This document shows positions 16,287 through 24,700 of a stretch of DNA of 34,551 nt, one piece after another. The position numbers and the translations under genes are program-made. The notes beneath the pieces are model-generated. The model ran no database searches, was not told where the DNA came from, and saw only the letters and a program-made list of their open reading frames with translations. Origin of the DNA: Patescibacteria group bacterium (GTDB taxonomy: Bacteria; Patescibacteriota; Patescibacteriia; UBA9570); assembly GCA_024277435.1 (NCBI GenBank), contig JAJRVJ010000026.1, forward strand, positions 1 through 34,551. The letters run 5' to 3'. How positions within the stretch are numbered: position 1 is the first letter of the stretch; the number at the start of each line of letters is the position of its first letter.

Positions 16287-17167
16287 CGCTTAATCTTGCG
16301 TACAAGTGCCGCTAATTCTTCAGGTGAATAATATTCAATGGCAATAGTGCCTTTATCTTTTCCGTGTTTAATAGATACCTTCGTAGCAAGTATTTGTGTA
16401 AGTTCATCGGCTAGGGCCTGTACATGTAATGGTACTCCGCCCTGCTTCTTAGATGACTCTTTATCTGGCCGTGACTGCTTAGTTTTTCCACGAACCAACG
16501 CCTCTAACTGACGTACCGATAAATGCTCAGTAATAATTTGCTGTGTGTACTGTAACTGCAATGCTTCAGTTGGTAAGCCTAGTAATATTTTAGCGTGTCC
16601 TTCACTAATTTTACGCTCTGCTAACGCTTTCTGTACCTTGCCTGGTAAATCAAGTAAGCGCAGTACATTACTGAAATTTGAACGCGAAATACCAACCTTC
16701 TTGGCAGCCTCTTCATGATTTAAGCCAAACTCATTTGTGAGCTTATGATATCCTTCAGCTTTTTCAATTGGATTCAAATCGGAGCGCTGAATATTTTCGA
16801 TAAGTGCTAACTCAAGCTTCTCTAAATCATCAACGCTGCGTACCATTACGGGAACCTTTTTTAGCCCCGCAATGCGTGAAGCTCGCAAACGACGCTCACC
16901 AGCAATAAGTTCATAACCAGAATCAGCCTTACTTACTAAGAGCGGCTGTAATACACCGTACTGCTTAATGGAAGATATTAGTTCTTCTAATTCATCATGA
17001 GCAAAATGCTGTCGCGGCTGATATGGATTCACATGAATTTCGCTCACTGAAATTTCAGCAATACCATCCCGAGCGTGAGTATGCACAGAGGCTTCCGCTT
17101 GATTACGAATATTTGTTGATGTATTTTTTGGTGGAATCAATGACCCCAATCCTTTTCCTAATGCCAT
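16283..17167 (-). CDS. parB: Chromosome partitioning protein ParB
   Basis: 294 aa. ParB is a CTP-dependent clamp that loads at parS sites and spreads along DNA to direct origin segregation. The N-terminal domain has IHVNPYQPRQHF, GVLQPLLV and the CTP-binding motif GERRLRA (near residue 87). ALIENIQRSDLNPIEKAEGY and a helix-turn-helix follow (HEEAAKKVGISRSNFSNVLR), with a C-terminal dimerisation part at about 240-294. I start at ATG 17167 (MALGKGLGSLI, the typical ParB N-terminus) rather than at an upstream in-frame ATG. It lies 19 bases behind parA in the same operon and converges with rel. Confidence 0.95.
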   Translation of the reverse strand: MALGKGLGSLIPPKNTSTNIRNQAEASVHTHARDGIAEISVSEIHVNPYQPRQHFAHDELEELISSIKQYGVLQPLLVSKADSGYELIAGERRLRASRIAGLKKVPVMVRSVDDLEKLELALIENIQRSDLNPIEKAEGYHKLTNEFGLNHEEAAKKVGISRSNFSNVLRLLDLPGKVQKALAERKISEGHAKILLGLPTEALQLQYTQQIITEHLSVRQLEALVRGKTKQSRPDKESSKKQGGVPLHVQALADELTQILATKVSIKHGKDKGTIAIEYYSPEELAALVRKIKR

Positions 17168-17185
17168 AGATTTATAGTATATCAC

Positions 17186-17199
17186 ACTACACGTGTAGT
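17186..17199. repeat. 14-bp palindrome with CACGTG core at the parA/parB junction (parS candidate)
   Basis: ACTACACGTGTAGT is a perfect palindrome overlapping the last codons of parA. It shares the CACGTG centre of bacterial parS (TGTTTCACGTGAAACA), but the flanks differ, so the match is partial. The position fits a parS site next to its own parAB genes; coincidence with coding constraint is possible. Confidence 0.35.
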
Positions 17200-17951
17200 T
17201 TTGCGATTTCGTCAGCTAATTCTTTATATGCCCTACTCCCCCGCGAACGCTTATCGTACAATGCAATTGGTTTGCCATGCGATGGTGCTTCTGCCAACTT
17301 TACATTACGCGGAATAATTGATTGAAAAATATGATACGGAAAGTGTTGCTGCATCTCACTAAGTACTTCTTGCGACAGCTTATTGCGACGATCAAACATC
17401 GTTACTACAGCACCGGTAACCCGTAAGTTCTCTTGTAAATTCTGTTGCACTAATTGAATTGTTTGCAATAACTGGCTCAACCCTTCTAGGGCAAAATATT
17501 CACACTGCACTGGAATAATTACTTCTCGGCTAGCCACTAATGCATTAACAGTAAGTAAGCCAAGTGATGGCGGACAATCAATTAATATATAGTCATAATA
17601 CATCTGCACAGACTGAATCGCTGTATCTAAACGATATTCACGCTGCTCCATATTTACCAGTTCTACTGACGCACCAGCTAATGATGGAGTGGACGGAGCG
17701 ATGTGCAGTTGCTTAACTTCAGTTTGAAATAACGCTTCTGTAATAGCTTTTTGGCCAATAATAATATCATACAAGCCTCTCTCCAATTGGCGTGGATCAA
17801 TGCCCAAATTACTTGTAGCATTAGCCTGTGGATCAACATCTACAAGTAATACTTTAGCCCCTGATAGGGCTAAATAGCTTGCTACATTAACAGTTGTCGT
17901 AGTCTTACCTACCCCACCCTTTTGATTCACAAAAGCAATAATCCTAGCCAT
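17187..17951 (-). CDS. parA: Chromosome partitioning ATPase ParA (Soj)
   Basis: 254 aa from ATG 17951. ParA binds nucleoid DNA in its ATP form and is driven off by ParB, which moves the origin. The deviant Walker A is KGGVGKTTTTVNVA, preceded by IIAFVNQ. Other motifs are VDVDPQANAT, LIDCPPSLGLLTVNAL (Walker B/A'), VQCEYFALEGLSQLL, and IPRNVKLAEAPSHGKPIALY. There is no N-terminal DNA-binding extension, so it is the chromosomal Soj type. An ATG six bases upstream exists, but a -10 element (TGCTATTCT) ends just before it, so the start at 17951 fits a leaderless transcript. The gene ends in TAG, showing that TAG terminates translation in this organism. Confidence 0.95.
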   Translation of the reverse strand: MARIIAFVNQKGGVGKTTTTVNVASYLALSGAKVLLVDVDPQANATSNLGIDPRQLERGLYDIIIGQKAITEALFQTEVKQLHIAPSTPSLAGASVELVNMEQREYRLDTAIQSVQMYYDYILIDCPPSLGLLTVNALVASREVIIPVQCEYFALEGLSQLLQTIQLVQQNLQENLRVTGAVVTMFDRRNKLSQEVLSEMQQHFPYHIFQSIIPRNVKLAEAPSHGKPIALYDKRSRGSRAYKELADEIAKLHV

Positions 17952-17958
17952 AGGCATT

Positions 17959-17967
17959 AGAATAGCA
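17959..17967 (-). promoter_or_regulatory. Extended -10 promoter of parAB
   Basis: On the minus strand TGCTATTCT ends 7 bases before ATG 17951. No ribosome binding site is present, so a leaderless parA mRNA is predicted. It overlaps the start of the divergent tRNA promoter region. Confidence 0.4.
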
Positions 17968-17969
17968 TA

Positions 17970-17997
17970 TTGACAGTAAGTTGAAAAATGATATTAT
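17970..17997 (+). promoter_or_regulatory. Promoter of tRNA-Leu
   Basis: TTGACA (17970-17975), a 16-base spacer and TATTAT (17992-17997) form a near-consensus sigma-70-type promoter. The predicted start is about 9 bases before the mature tRNA. Confidence 0.65.
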
Positions 17998-18012
17998 CAG
18001 AAAGCTACATTT

Positions 18013-18094
18013 GCCGATGTGGTGGAACTGGTAGACACGCACGACTCAAAATCGTGTGCCGCAAGGCGTGTGGGTTCGATTCCCACCATCGGCA
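18013..18094 (+). tRNA. tRNA-Leu (anticodon CAA)
   Basis: 82 bases fold as a class II tRNA. The acceptor stem pairs GCCGATG with CATCGGC. The D arm contains GGTAGAC. The anticodon stem ACGA/TCGT encloses CTCAAAA (anticodon CAA, reading UUG). A long variable arm (GCCGCAAGGC region) identifies leucine, and the T arm GTGGGTTCGATTCCCAC is canonical. The 3' CCA is not encoded (the sequence continues ACAA after the acceptor stem), so CCA must be added enzymatically. Confidence 0.96.
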
Positions 18095-18103
18095 CAATTA
18101 TTA

Positions 18104-18499
18104 TCACCACAATTTTTGATGTCGCTCCTGATCAGCGATCTCTCTTCGTAGTTTTCTTGTCATATCTCCAATATGGCCAACGGAACCGCTTACTAACATA
18201 ACCATAATAAATCCAAATAAAGCCGGATCCCACAAATGTAAGTATTGTTCTGGTGGCGTAACAATCATAAACAGCAACAAACTTAAGGCGGTTAAACCTA
18301 CGCCACTAATCAACCCTGTACGCATCCCATAAAGATACGAGATAATCATAGCCGGACCAACCATGAGTACACCAACTGGATCACCAAATATTCTGTGTAA
18401 TGGAATAAAACTTACAGTAAACGCAAACACAGATACTATCGTAAGTACTGGCTTAAAATGTTGTAGATAAAGAAAATCTTCTACACTAGTATATTTCAT
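18104..18499 (-). CDS. Small integral membrane protein, sensor-like N-terminal domain
   Basis: 131 aa with four likely membrane segments (about 17-35, 42-60, 62-82, 92-110) and short loops, then a charged helix (DMTRKLRREIADQERHQKLW). The layout resembles the membrane sensory module of histidine kinases or diguanylate cyclases, which normally continue into a catalytic domain through such a helix. Here the gene ends with TGA followed by two TAA codons in a row, 10 bases from the tRNA, so no catalytic part exists at this locus. It is the last gene of the pilus operon, 46 bases after the pilin. I cannot name the family. It may be a truncated sensor or a self-standing membrane protein. Confidence 0.6.
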   Translation of the reverse strand: MKYTSVEDFLYLQHFKPVLTIVSVFAFTVSFIPLHRIFGDPVGVLMVGPAMIISYLYGMRTGLISGVGLTALSLLLFMIVTPPEQYLHLWDPALFGFIMVMLVSGSVGHIGDMTRKLRREIADQERHQKLW

Positions 18500-18519
18500 G
18501 TATATTTACCGTAAACACC

Positions 18520-18535
18520 CCCATAAGAAAATGGG
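18520..18535. terminator. Hairpin after the pilin gene
   Basis: CCCAT (18520-18524) pairs with ATGGG (18531-18535) in the 46-base gap after the pilin stop. No good T run follows on the minus strand, so it could be a weak terminator, an mRNA-stabilising hairpin at the end of an abundant pilin message, or neither. Confidence 0.3.
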
Positions 18536-18545
18536 AAAACGAAGA

Positions 18546-19043
18546 TTATCGACCAATAGTAATTGTGTCCGCCTCACCATTACAGGCTGAAACAGTAACG
18601 ATTCCATTGGTAGCTACACTCAACACATAGCCGGTACCACCATCTGTTGGGCTAAAATTTGCATCTCCATCAGGATCAACCGGTAAGCTCGAAATGTAAC
18701 CATTGGTAGCTAAGTCATCGAAATCTAAACAACCCGAATCTACAGTTGCATCCGAACATGTTACAGAACATGATGCGTTTGTTGTAGAGGCCACCATATA
18801 ACTTGAACCATCTGCCGACACTCCTGTTAAGTATGTTCCGTCATTATCTACTGTATATTCTAAAAATGCATCCATAACAGCATTTACAGCGCTCCAGCGC
18901 TCTGAATCCTGCGCCTCATTAATACGTGTTGCTGGATCGATTGCTACAAATGCAACCGCTGCTAAGATAGCAATTACAGCGATAACAATAAGAAGTTCCA
19001 CTAGCGTAAAACCTTGTTGATTGCGTTGATTTTTTGTTTTCAT
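18546..19043 (-). CDS. Type IV pilin (probable major pilin)
   Basis: 165 aa prepilin. The leader MKTKNQRNQQG ends in the prepilin peptidase site, giving a mature N-terminus FTLVELLIVIAVIAILAAVA with the conserved Glu at +5. A globular domain follows with two Cys pairs (SCSVTC and the GCLD...SACNG pair). It has the most canonical signal in the cluster and the size of a major subunit, so it is the best candidate for the main pilus fibre. It lies last among the pilus genes, 25 bases after pilM. Confidence 0.9.
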   Translation of the reverse strand: MKTKNQRNQQGFTLVELLIVIAVIAILAAVAFVAIDPATRINEAQDSERWSAVNAVMDAFLEYTVDNDGTYLTGVSADGSSYMVASTTNASCSVTCSDATVDSGCLDFDDLATNGYISSLPVDPDGDANFSPTDGGTGYVLSVATNGIVTVSACNGEADTITIGR

Positions 19044-19068
19044 AAGACCTAGCGTTATTACGATCGAT

Positions 19069-20130
19069 TTAAGACTTTTTGAAATTAATATATTCGCTTC
19101 TGCTCAACTTGCGAGTTACTCCAAGAGCTAACCCTAAGGCGTTGGCATACAATATTGCGCCCTGATTTAACTCGTCGAGTATACCGGTTTTTGTTAAGTT
19201 TGGCAATATGTCTGCGCGTACACATTCCAACGATAGTTGCTTAGCCATATATTTAGGCAAACCATGCATTTGTGCAGTTCCTCCCAATAATAGAACTTTT
19301 TCTACTTTATGTTGATAGCGTTGTTCATAGTAATGAATCGCCTCTTGCAATGAGGAAACCATCTTACCCAATACGTCTTCAATTAAATCTTTAATCGCTG
19401 CATCAGCATTATCGCCAATACCTTTAGCATGCTTCTCTTGCTCCGCTTCGCGAAAATTCATCTTGGTATTTTTTATGATGTGCTCTGTAATAGAATCTCC
19501 CGCTACCGACATATTATACGTAAAACGCAACCCGTTAGAGTCAAAAAAGCTTACAATAGTTGTACGAGAACCTAAATCGAGTATAAGAACTGGCTGCTGA
19601 AGATCCTTACTATTAATAATGGCACGAGCTGAACTAATGGACTCAAGCTCAATAGACTTTATGGTCATACCAAGATCATCAGCTAACGCTTTATATTCTA
19701 CTAATACACTCTTTGGCACTGCCACTGCTAATACATCACTATCATCACCTCGATCATGCAACGGGATATAATCATATACTATTTCATCGTTACGAAACGG
19801 AATGTACTTAGGAAGCTCCTGTCCAAGTTGATTCATCACCGCATCATGCGCACCATCCACACTTAAACGTAATACACGAGAATATACTTGTGATTCTGGA
19901 ATAGATAATGAAAGTTGTTTTGTAGTTATTGAAGTGGGTTCAGCTGATTGCAATGCGGTACGCACTACTTCAACCAATGCCTTACGATCGTGAATAATTC
20001 CGTTTTCAACTATACCATCTGCGATACCATGTCTTGCAATCGCTGTGATAGATTCTCCACCAAACATACCACGGTTCATTTCAACTGCTTCCAGGGAACT
20101 ATCTGATAGATTTAATCCTACGATTTTCAT
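19069..20130 (-). CDS. pilM: Type IV pilus assembly ATPase-like protein PilM
   Basis: 353 aa, actin/FtsA-like fold. Seen in order: the N-terminal phosphate-loop region (KIVGLNLSDSSLEAVEM), LSLSIPESQVYSRVLRL, a central ELPKYIPFRNDEIVYDY segment typical of PilM, the second phosphate loop VLILDLGSRTTIVSFF, and the adenosine motif VLLLGGTAQMHGLPKYMAKQ. PilM is cytoplasmic and recruits PilN/PilO at the inner face of the membrane. No pilN or pilO gene is next to it here; they may lie elsewhere or be missing. The gap to the next gene is 25 bases. Confidence 0.9.
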   Translation of the reverse strand: MKIVGLNLSDSSLEAVEMNRGMFGGESITAIARHGIADGIVENGIIHDRKALVEVVRTALQSAEPTSITTKQLSLSIPESQVYSRVLRLSVDGAHDAVMNQLGQELPKYIPFRNDEIVYDYIPLHDRGDDSDVLAVAVPKSVLVEYKALADDLGMTIKSIELESISSARAIINSKDLQQPVLILDLGSRTTIVSFFDSNGLRFTYNMSVAGDSITEHIIKNTKMNFREAEQEKHAKGIGDNADAAIKDLIEDVLGKMVSSLQEAIHYYEQRYQHKVEKVLLLGGTAQMHGLPKYMAKQLSLECVRADILPNLTKTGILDELNQGAILYANALGLALGVTRKLSRSEYINFKKS

Positions 20131-20148
20131 CTTTGCTATTGTACCGTA

Positions 20149-20547
20149 TTACTGGGTTTCTTGCCAACTAACTAAACTAAATGGATTGGTTTCTACTACC
20201 ATATATATTGGTCGATATGCATCTTCATCGTGGCTACCACTAATTTCTACATCTACCTCGGTTCCAGATCCTGCCGATACATCAATGGTGCACGTATCAT
20301 TACCTACATCCATAGTATGGCTACCGATATAACTTGTCCCCTCTCGTTCAATACGCAGCAGTGCCTCATATCCGCAACTATCCGCTACATAAAATGCCCG
20401 CTGCCCTTGATCGTAAGTATATGTTGTAATTAAACCCGTTGCCAATAATAGTGTAATAGCCACTCCAGTTACAATAACAGCAGACATCATAATCGCTACA
20501 GTGATAAGAGCAACATACCCGGATTGTTGACGTGCTACATATTTCAT
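20149..20547 (-). CDS. Minor pilin-like protein, PilX type
   Basis: 132 aa. The N-terminus is short and basic (MKYVARQQSG), followed by a long hydrophobic helix, YVALITVAIMMSAVIVTGVA. This resembles PilX-type minor pilins ('QQSGYVALI' or 'QRGVALI'), which often lack the Glu at +5, as this one does. The small C-terminal domain has one Cys pair (SCGYEALL and DTCTIDV). It overlaps the preceding pilin gene by 4 bases. It probably belongs to a minor-pilin tip complex with the three genes upstream. Confidence 0.72.
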   Translation of the reverse strand: MKYVARQQSGYVALITVAIMMSAVIVTGVAITLLLATGLITTYTYDQGQRAFYVADSCGYEALLRIEREGTSYIGSHTMDVGNDTCTIDVSAGSGTEVDVEISGSHDEDAYRPIYMVVETNPFSLVSWQETQ

Positions 20548-21050
20548 TGGCGTATACTTATCGTTGAAGTAACTTCGTAGTCATACTTATATTCTGGGCG
20601 ATCAACTGCTGCCCCCGCACTAATGCCAAGCGTTACTGTTACCGTTTGATATTCACTACTTACATCTGTACTGGTATTATTTTCCAACGTGAACGTATCC
20701 ACCGTAACATCATCACTTGTAAGATTTATAGCTCCGCTACTATTGCGCTCAATCGTTAAACTACTTGATGAACGTGCATATTGTACCTCACTGCCGTCTG
20801 CCATGGTAAGTGTAAGAATATTGCTTACATCTAAATCAGATTCATCGATATCCGTAGCTGAACGAATATCACTAGCAATCCGTGCCATACTATAGCGAGC
20901 ATTATGCTCCACCTCCTGAATAACTATGGCTTTCGTTTTACTACTTAAGCTGCGCGCGGCAATTGTAAGGATTGAAACAATTACTAATGAAAATAACGCA
21001 ATGTATACAATCACTTCAAATATTGAAAATCCTTGTTTATTAATTTCCAT
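20544..21050 (-). CDS. Minor pilin, PilW/PilV type
   Basis: 168 aa. The prepilin signal MEINKQG is followed by FSIFEVIVYIALFSLVIVSI with Glu at +5. A globular domain of beta segments (SNILTLTMADGSEVQYAR, TVTVTLGIS) follows, without cysteines. The 'conserved helix, then S..K...I.QEVEHNARYSM.RI..DIR' region is typical of PilW/GspJ-like pseudopilins. It overlaps the giant pilin gene upstream by 11 bases and the PilX-like gene by 4, so translation of this block is likely coupled. Confidence 0.82.
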   Translation of the reverse strand: MEINKQGFSIFEVIVYIALFSLVIVSILTIAARSLSSKTKAIVIQEVEHNARYSMARIASDIRSATDIDESDLDVSNILTLTMADGSEVQYARSSSSLTIERNSSGAINLTSDDVTVDTFTLENNTSTDVSSEYQTVTVTLGISAGAAVDRPEYKYDYEVTSTISIRQ

Positions 21051-24000
21051 AAATCGAGATTACTAAATCTTCAAAAATTGGTGAACCAGACGTAGTACCA
21101 TCTAAGGTTATCATGTATTGCAAAAATTCATCACTAATATGATCAATATGCAGCAAATCACCTTCGGGGCTATCAAATGAAGTTGTGCTTGTGCCATCAG
21201 GGCCAACATATGTTGCACTACTTACATCAGCCGCTGTAGCTGCTGTACGCACCTGAATGGTAACGTCACAATTCGTACAATCTATTTGCTCTGTCCACGC
21301 TAACAAATTAAAATTTCTTCCTGTACCACTAATGTCGATAACATCAGATTCGTATACACCAGTAAGTTGGTTAGATGTATTTACAACACCGGCTACATCA
21401 AATGCCTCTTCAAATACAATTAAGCCATAATCTTCAGTGGTATGGCTACGCTCAGAATCAGAATACTGATCTTCTTCGGTTTGCAGCCCAACATCAGTTG
21501 AGCTTAAGCTACATAGTGAAATCCAACCTCCATCAGCTCCGTCCATGGTAATTTGTGATGCTAGAGGAATTGAATCGGCATAGGTTCCACCATGCGTATA
21601 TGTATTACATCCATTAGCATGACCTTGTATGGCTTCGTTACCAAATTCTGTACGAAACTCCACGCCAGCATATGTATCGGTACCAACATCATCAAATGCA
21701 ATCCAACCAATATCTTCTGGACCATGCGAATTACTAGTAGTTACTTGCGCCGCATTTAACGCAATTTGCATTCCCGATGTGTCTGGTGGATTCGTCCGGT
21801 CACCTTGCGCACTTACCCAACTTGTAATCCAATCTGTATCATCATTGCTCATCACTTGATGCAATACTAATGGATCCCCATCAAAAGAATGATCGAATAT
21901 TACGTTATCGCCAGTCCACGAACTTGTATTAGCTACAGTTGATACACTACTCTCAACCCCCGCCTCTACTTTTGTGTCACCCATCTGCCACTGACCAGAC
22001 TCCATTACAATATAATACACATCATCTCGGAACATAGTATCGGACGGTGAAAAATTATCCGTTGGAAAATCAAATGCCATTGTAAATGCATCAGACTGCA
22101 CATCATACACTCGTATACTTACCGGTGTGTCTGCATCATTCAAAAAATATGGCAGCGTAACCACCACTGGATTAGTATAGGTTTGCTGCAAACTTACTGT
22201 AATAGGATCAGTATCAATGGTGCTATCGGTTAATGTAAAACTACCAGTAGATGCAAATGCTACAAATCCAGTTTCTTCTGTAGTATGCCATCGTTCATTA
22301 TCAGAATAACGATCCTCCATTACATAATATTCTACTTGCGAAGTGGAAATACTATCGAGTATCGCCCAGCTACCATCAGCCCCATCCATCGCGTGTTGCG
22401 TAATCATTACCCAAGGAGCAGAGATATATGTATTATCAAACGTTTCGGTGTAATGCGTATTATCATAACCCTGCACGGTATCCGCGGTAAGATCAGTTTC
22501 AAAATTTATACTATCTGCAGTACTCACTATATCGCGCTCAATCACTATATAGCCAATATCCTCAGCAGCATGCGTATTACTAGTAGTTACTTGCGCGGCA
22601 TTAAGGGCTACACGAAAATCACTACTGCCAGGAGGTGTTGATCGCACAGTAGAACTAGAAACATATGAGGTGATCCAATCACTATCATTTTCACTCATTA
22701 CTTGATGAAATACTAATGGTGCCGCACTATAAGAATTAGCATACGTAACTGTTTCGCCCTGTTCCCAGCCACCACCAGTACAGGTATTACAAGCAACGCC
22801 AGAAACAGCATCTACAACATCTGCTTCAATAAGCGTTCCATCGCTAAGCTCCCAATTTCCAGCCTCCACAACCATATAATACACCGTCTCAGAATTTGCA
22901 CTGGTAGGGGTACTACCATTATCTATAGGAAAATCCAAGCGGACCTGAAAACTATTACCAGAAGCATTCCGTACCCGAGTACTAAATGGCGATTCACCTG
23001 CTGAAGAATCAGAGTTATTATCATCCAATGAACTTACTACTACTACTGGATCGGTATAGGTATTTGAAAGCGTAATTGTAGACCAAGCTGTAGATGCTGT
23101 AGTAGTGCCAATTTCCATAACTCCCGTATCAGTGCCTACAACAGGCTCAATTACTCCAACTTCCATTGTAGGATAATCAAATGCTGCTACAGCATCCTCC
23201 ACATAATACGTTCCCTCTTCAGCCATCACTAAATAAGCAAAATCTTCTGTGGTATGCGCTCGCTCAGAATCATTAGCTTGATCCTCATCTACATACATCG
23301 CAATGTCCGTTGTACTAATATCATCAAGCATCGGCCAGCCACCATTACCACCATCCATCGTTTGCTGCTCCACTAAAGCCCAGGGCGTTGCACCATATGT
23401 TTGATCTAATGATTCAGTGGTAGGGCTTCCATATCCAGTAACTACATCGCCCGTTACATCCGTTTCAAAATTCAAGCCTTCAAAGACATCTTCTACCTCT
23501 CGCTCAATAACAACGTATCCAATATCCTCCGTTGTGGAATATGATGACGTAGCTTCTGCACCATTTAATGCCACTTGAAAACCGTCGGTACCCGGTGGAG
23601 ATCCGGAAGAATCGTCATCAGAAACAAATGATGTTAACCAGGAAGTAGCGTCATTCTCTGTCATTAACTGTGCAAATACTATTGGCCCAGATGCATATGT
23701 TAATTCGTACGCCACGTCTGTTCCAACATTCCAGGAACCACATGTTGAACACGCTAGATCTGAAACATTTTCTACAATACCCGCTTCAATTTTTGTAGAA
23801 TTATCACCCAGCGTCCACGCCCCCTCTTCAATAACCAAATAATATACGGTTTCCGTGAGGCCGCTTGAAGTATCATCTGGTGCAAAATTATCTGTTGGAT
23901 AATCTAAGCGCACTTCAAAGCTACCTGTGCCAGCATTCTTCACTCGCGAACTTACTGGGGAATTTGTATTATTCACACCAAGAATACTGGTAACCACCAC

Positions 24001-24696
24001 CGGATTAGTATACGTATTATCTAACGTAACTGTTTGCCAAGTTGCGTCAGCCTCAAACGTACCAACTTCCATAGCAGTAAGTTCAATTTGCAGCTCACCA
24101 TCATCAATGGTACTAATACGCACATCCGTTAATGAACCAGCGCCACTTACCGCGAATTCCGTATCTAAATCTATATCTTCCGATTCATCATCCCATAACG
24201 TTACATATTGCGAACTACTCAACTCACTAGATCGGACCGGTCCATTATTCCATTCAATGAGTACTGTGATGAATCGCGTATATGGATCTAGTACCGCATT
24301 GGCATCACCGCTATCTACGATATCATTGGATGTGGAATCACGATACACATCAGCAATAGTAACCGTACGCGTATAATCTGGATCAGCATCTGGATTATCT
24401 GGATCAGCCACTAACGTCCATTGATCACCCCATGATTGAGTAGTTTTCTCTAAGCCATATTCATTATCTGGCTCATCCGCTAAATAATTCCATGCTTCTT
24501 TATCTATAGTCTGCACAGCTTCTACGCCCTCTTGTAAATAGAGTGTTGCTTTAGTACGAGCCGAAGCACTTTGCGCACTATATACATTTGTCGATAAAAA
24601 ATACACCGCGCCTACCGCCATGATGGCAAATACAGCAATAGTAATAAGCAATTCAACCATTAATATTCCGGATTGATTGGAAACTTTCAGACGCAT
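21040..24696 (-). CDS. Giant modular minor pilin (putative pilus-tip adhesin)
   Basis: 1218 aa. The N-terminus is a real prepilin signal (VSNQSG / ILMVELLITIAVFAIMAVGA, Glu at +5), and a pilin-type domain extends to about residue 170. A tandem array follows, about 222-1100, of three blocks of roughly 290-320 aa. Each block holds three related beta modules, recognised by (A) NTYTNPVVV..., YYLVIE.G.W, near 222/540/832; (B) SY...PLVFHQVMSENDSDWITSYVS, near 327/649/930; and (C) APW...TMDG.DG.W, S(E/D)R.HTTED, near 425/749/1030. The modules resemble H-type lectin-like domains, an inference from pattern only. A final beta domain covers about 1100-1218. ATG 24696 is preferred over TTG 24708. Ordinary minor pilins have 120-250 aa. 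Confidence 0.82.
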   Translation of the reverse strand: MRLKVSNQSGILMVELLITIAVFAIMAVGAVYFLSTNVYSAQSASARTKATLYLQEGVEAVQTIDKEAWNYLADEPDNEYGLEKTTQSWGDQWTLVADPDNPDADPDYTRTVTIADVYRDSTSNDIVDSGDANAVLDPYTRFITVLIEWNNGPVRSSELSSSQYVTLWDDESEDIDLDTEFAVSGAGSLTDVRISTIDDGELQIELTAMEVGTFEADATWQTVTLDNTYTNPVVVTSILGVNNTNSPVSSRVKNAGTGSFEVRLDYPTDNFAPDDTSSGLTETVYYLVIEEGAWTLGDNSTKIEAGIVENVSDLACSTCGSWNVGTDVAYELTYASGPIVFAQLMTENDATSWLTSFVSDDDSSGSPPGTDGFQVALNGAEATSSYSTTEDIGYVVIEREVEDVFEGLNFETDVTGDVVTGYGSPTTESLDQTYGATPWALVEQQTMDGGNGGWPMLDDISTTDIAMYVDEDQANDSERAHTTEDFAYLVMAEEGTYYVEDAVAAFDYPTMEVGVIEPVVGTDTGVMEIGTTTASTAWSTITLSNTYTDPVVVVSSLDDNNSDSSAGESPFSTRVRNASGNSFQVRLDFPIDNGSTPTSANSETVYYMVVEAGNWELSDGTLIEADVVDAVSGVACNTCTGGGWEQGETVTYANSYSAAPLVFHQVMSENDSDWITSYVSSSTVRSTPPGSSDFRVALNAAQVTTSNTHAAEDIGYIVIERDIVSTADSINFETDLTADTVQGYDNTHYTETFDNTYISAPWVMITQHAMDGADGSWAILDSISTSQVEYYVMEDRYSDNERWHTTEETGFVAFASTGSFTLTDSTIDTDPITVSLQQTYTNPVVVTLPYFLNDADTPVSIRVYDVQSDAFTMAFDFPTDNFSPSDTMFRDDVYYIVMESGQWQMGDTKVEAGVESSVSTVANTSSWTGDNVIFDHSFDGDPLVLHQVMSNDDTDWITSWVSAQGDRTNPPDTSGMQIALNAAQVTTSNSHGPEDIGWIAFDDVGTDTYAGVEFRTEFGNEAIQGHANGCNTYTHGGTYADSIPLASQITMDGADGGWISLCSLSSTDVGLQTEEDQYSDSERSHTTEDYGLIVFEEAFDVAGVVNTSNQLTGVYESDVIDISGTGRNFNLLAWTEQIDCTNCDVTIQVRTAATAADVSSATYVGPDGTSTTSFDSPEGDLLHIDHISDEFLQYMITLDGTTSGSPIFEDLVISIYGN

Positions 24697-24700
24697 AGCA

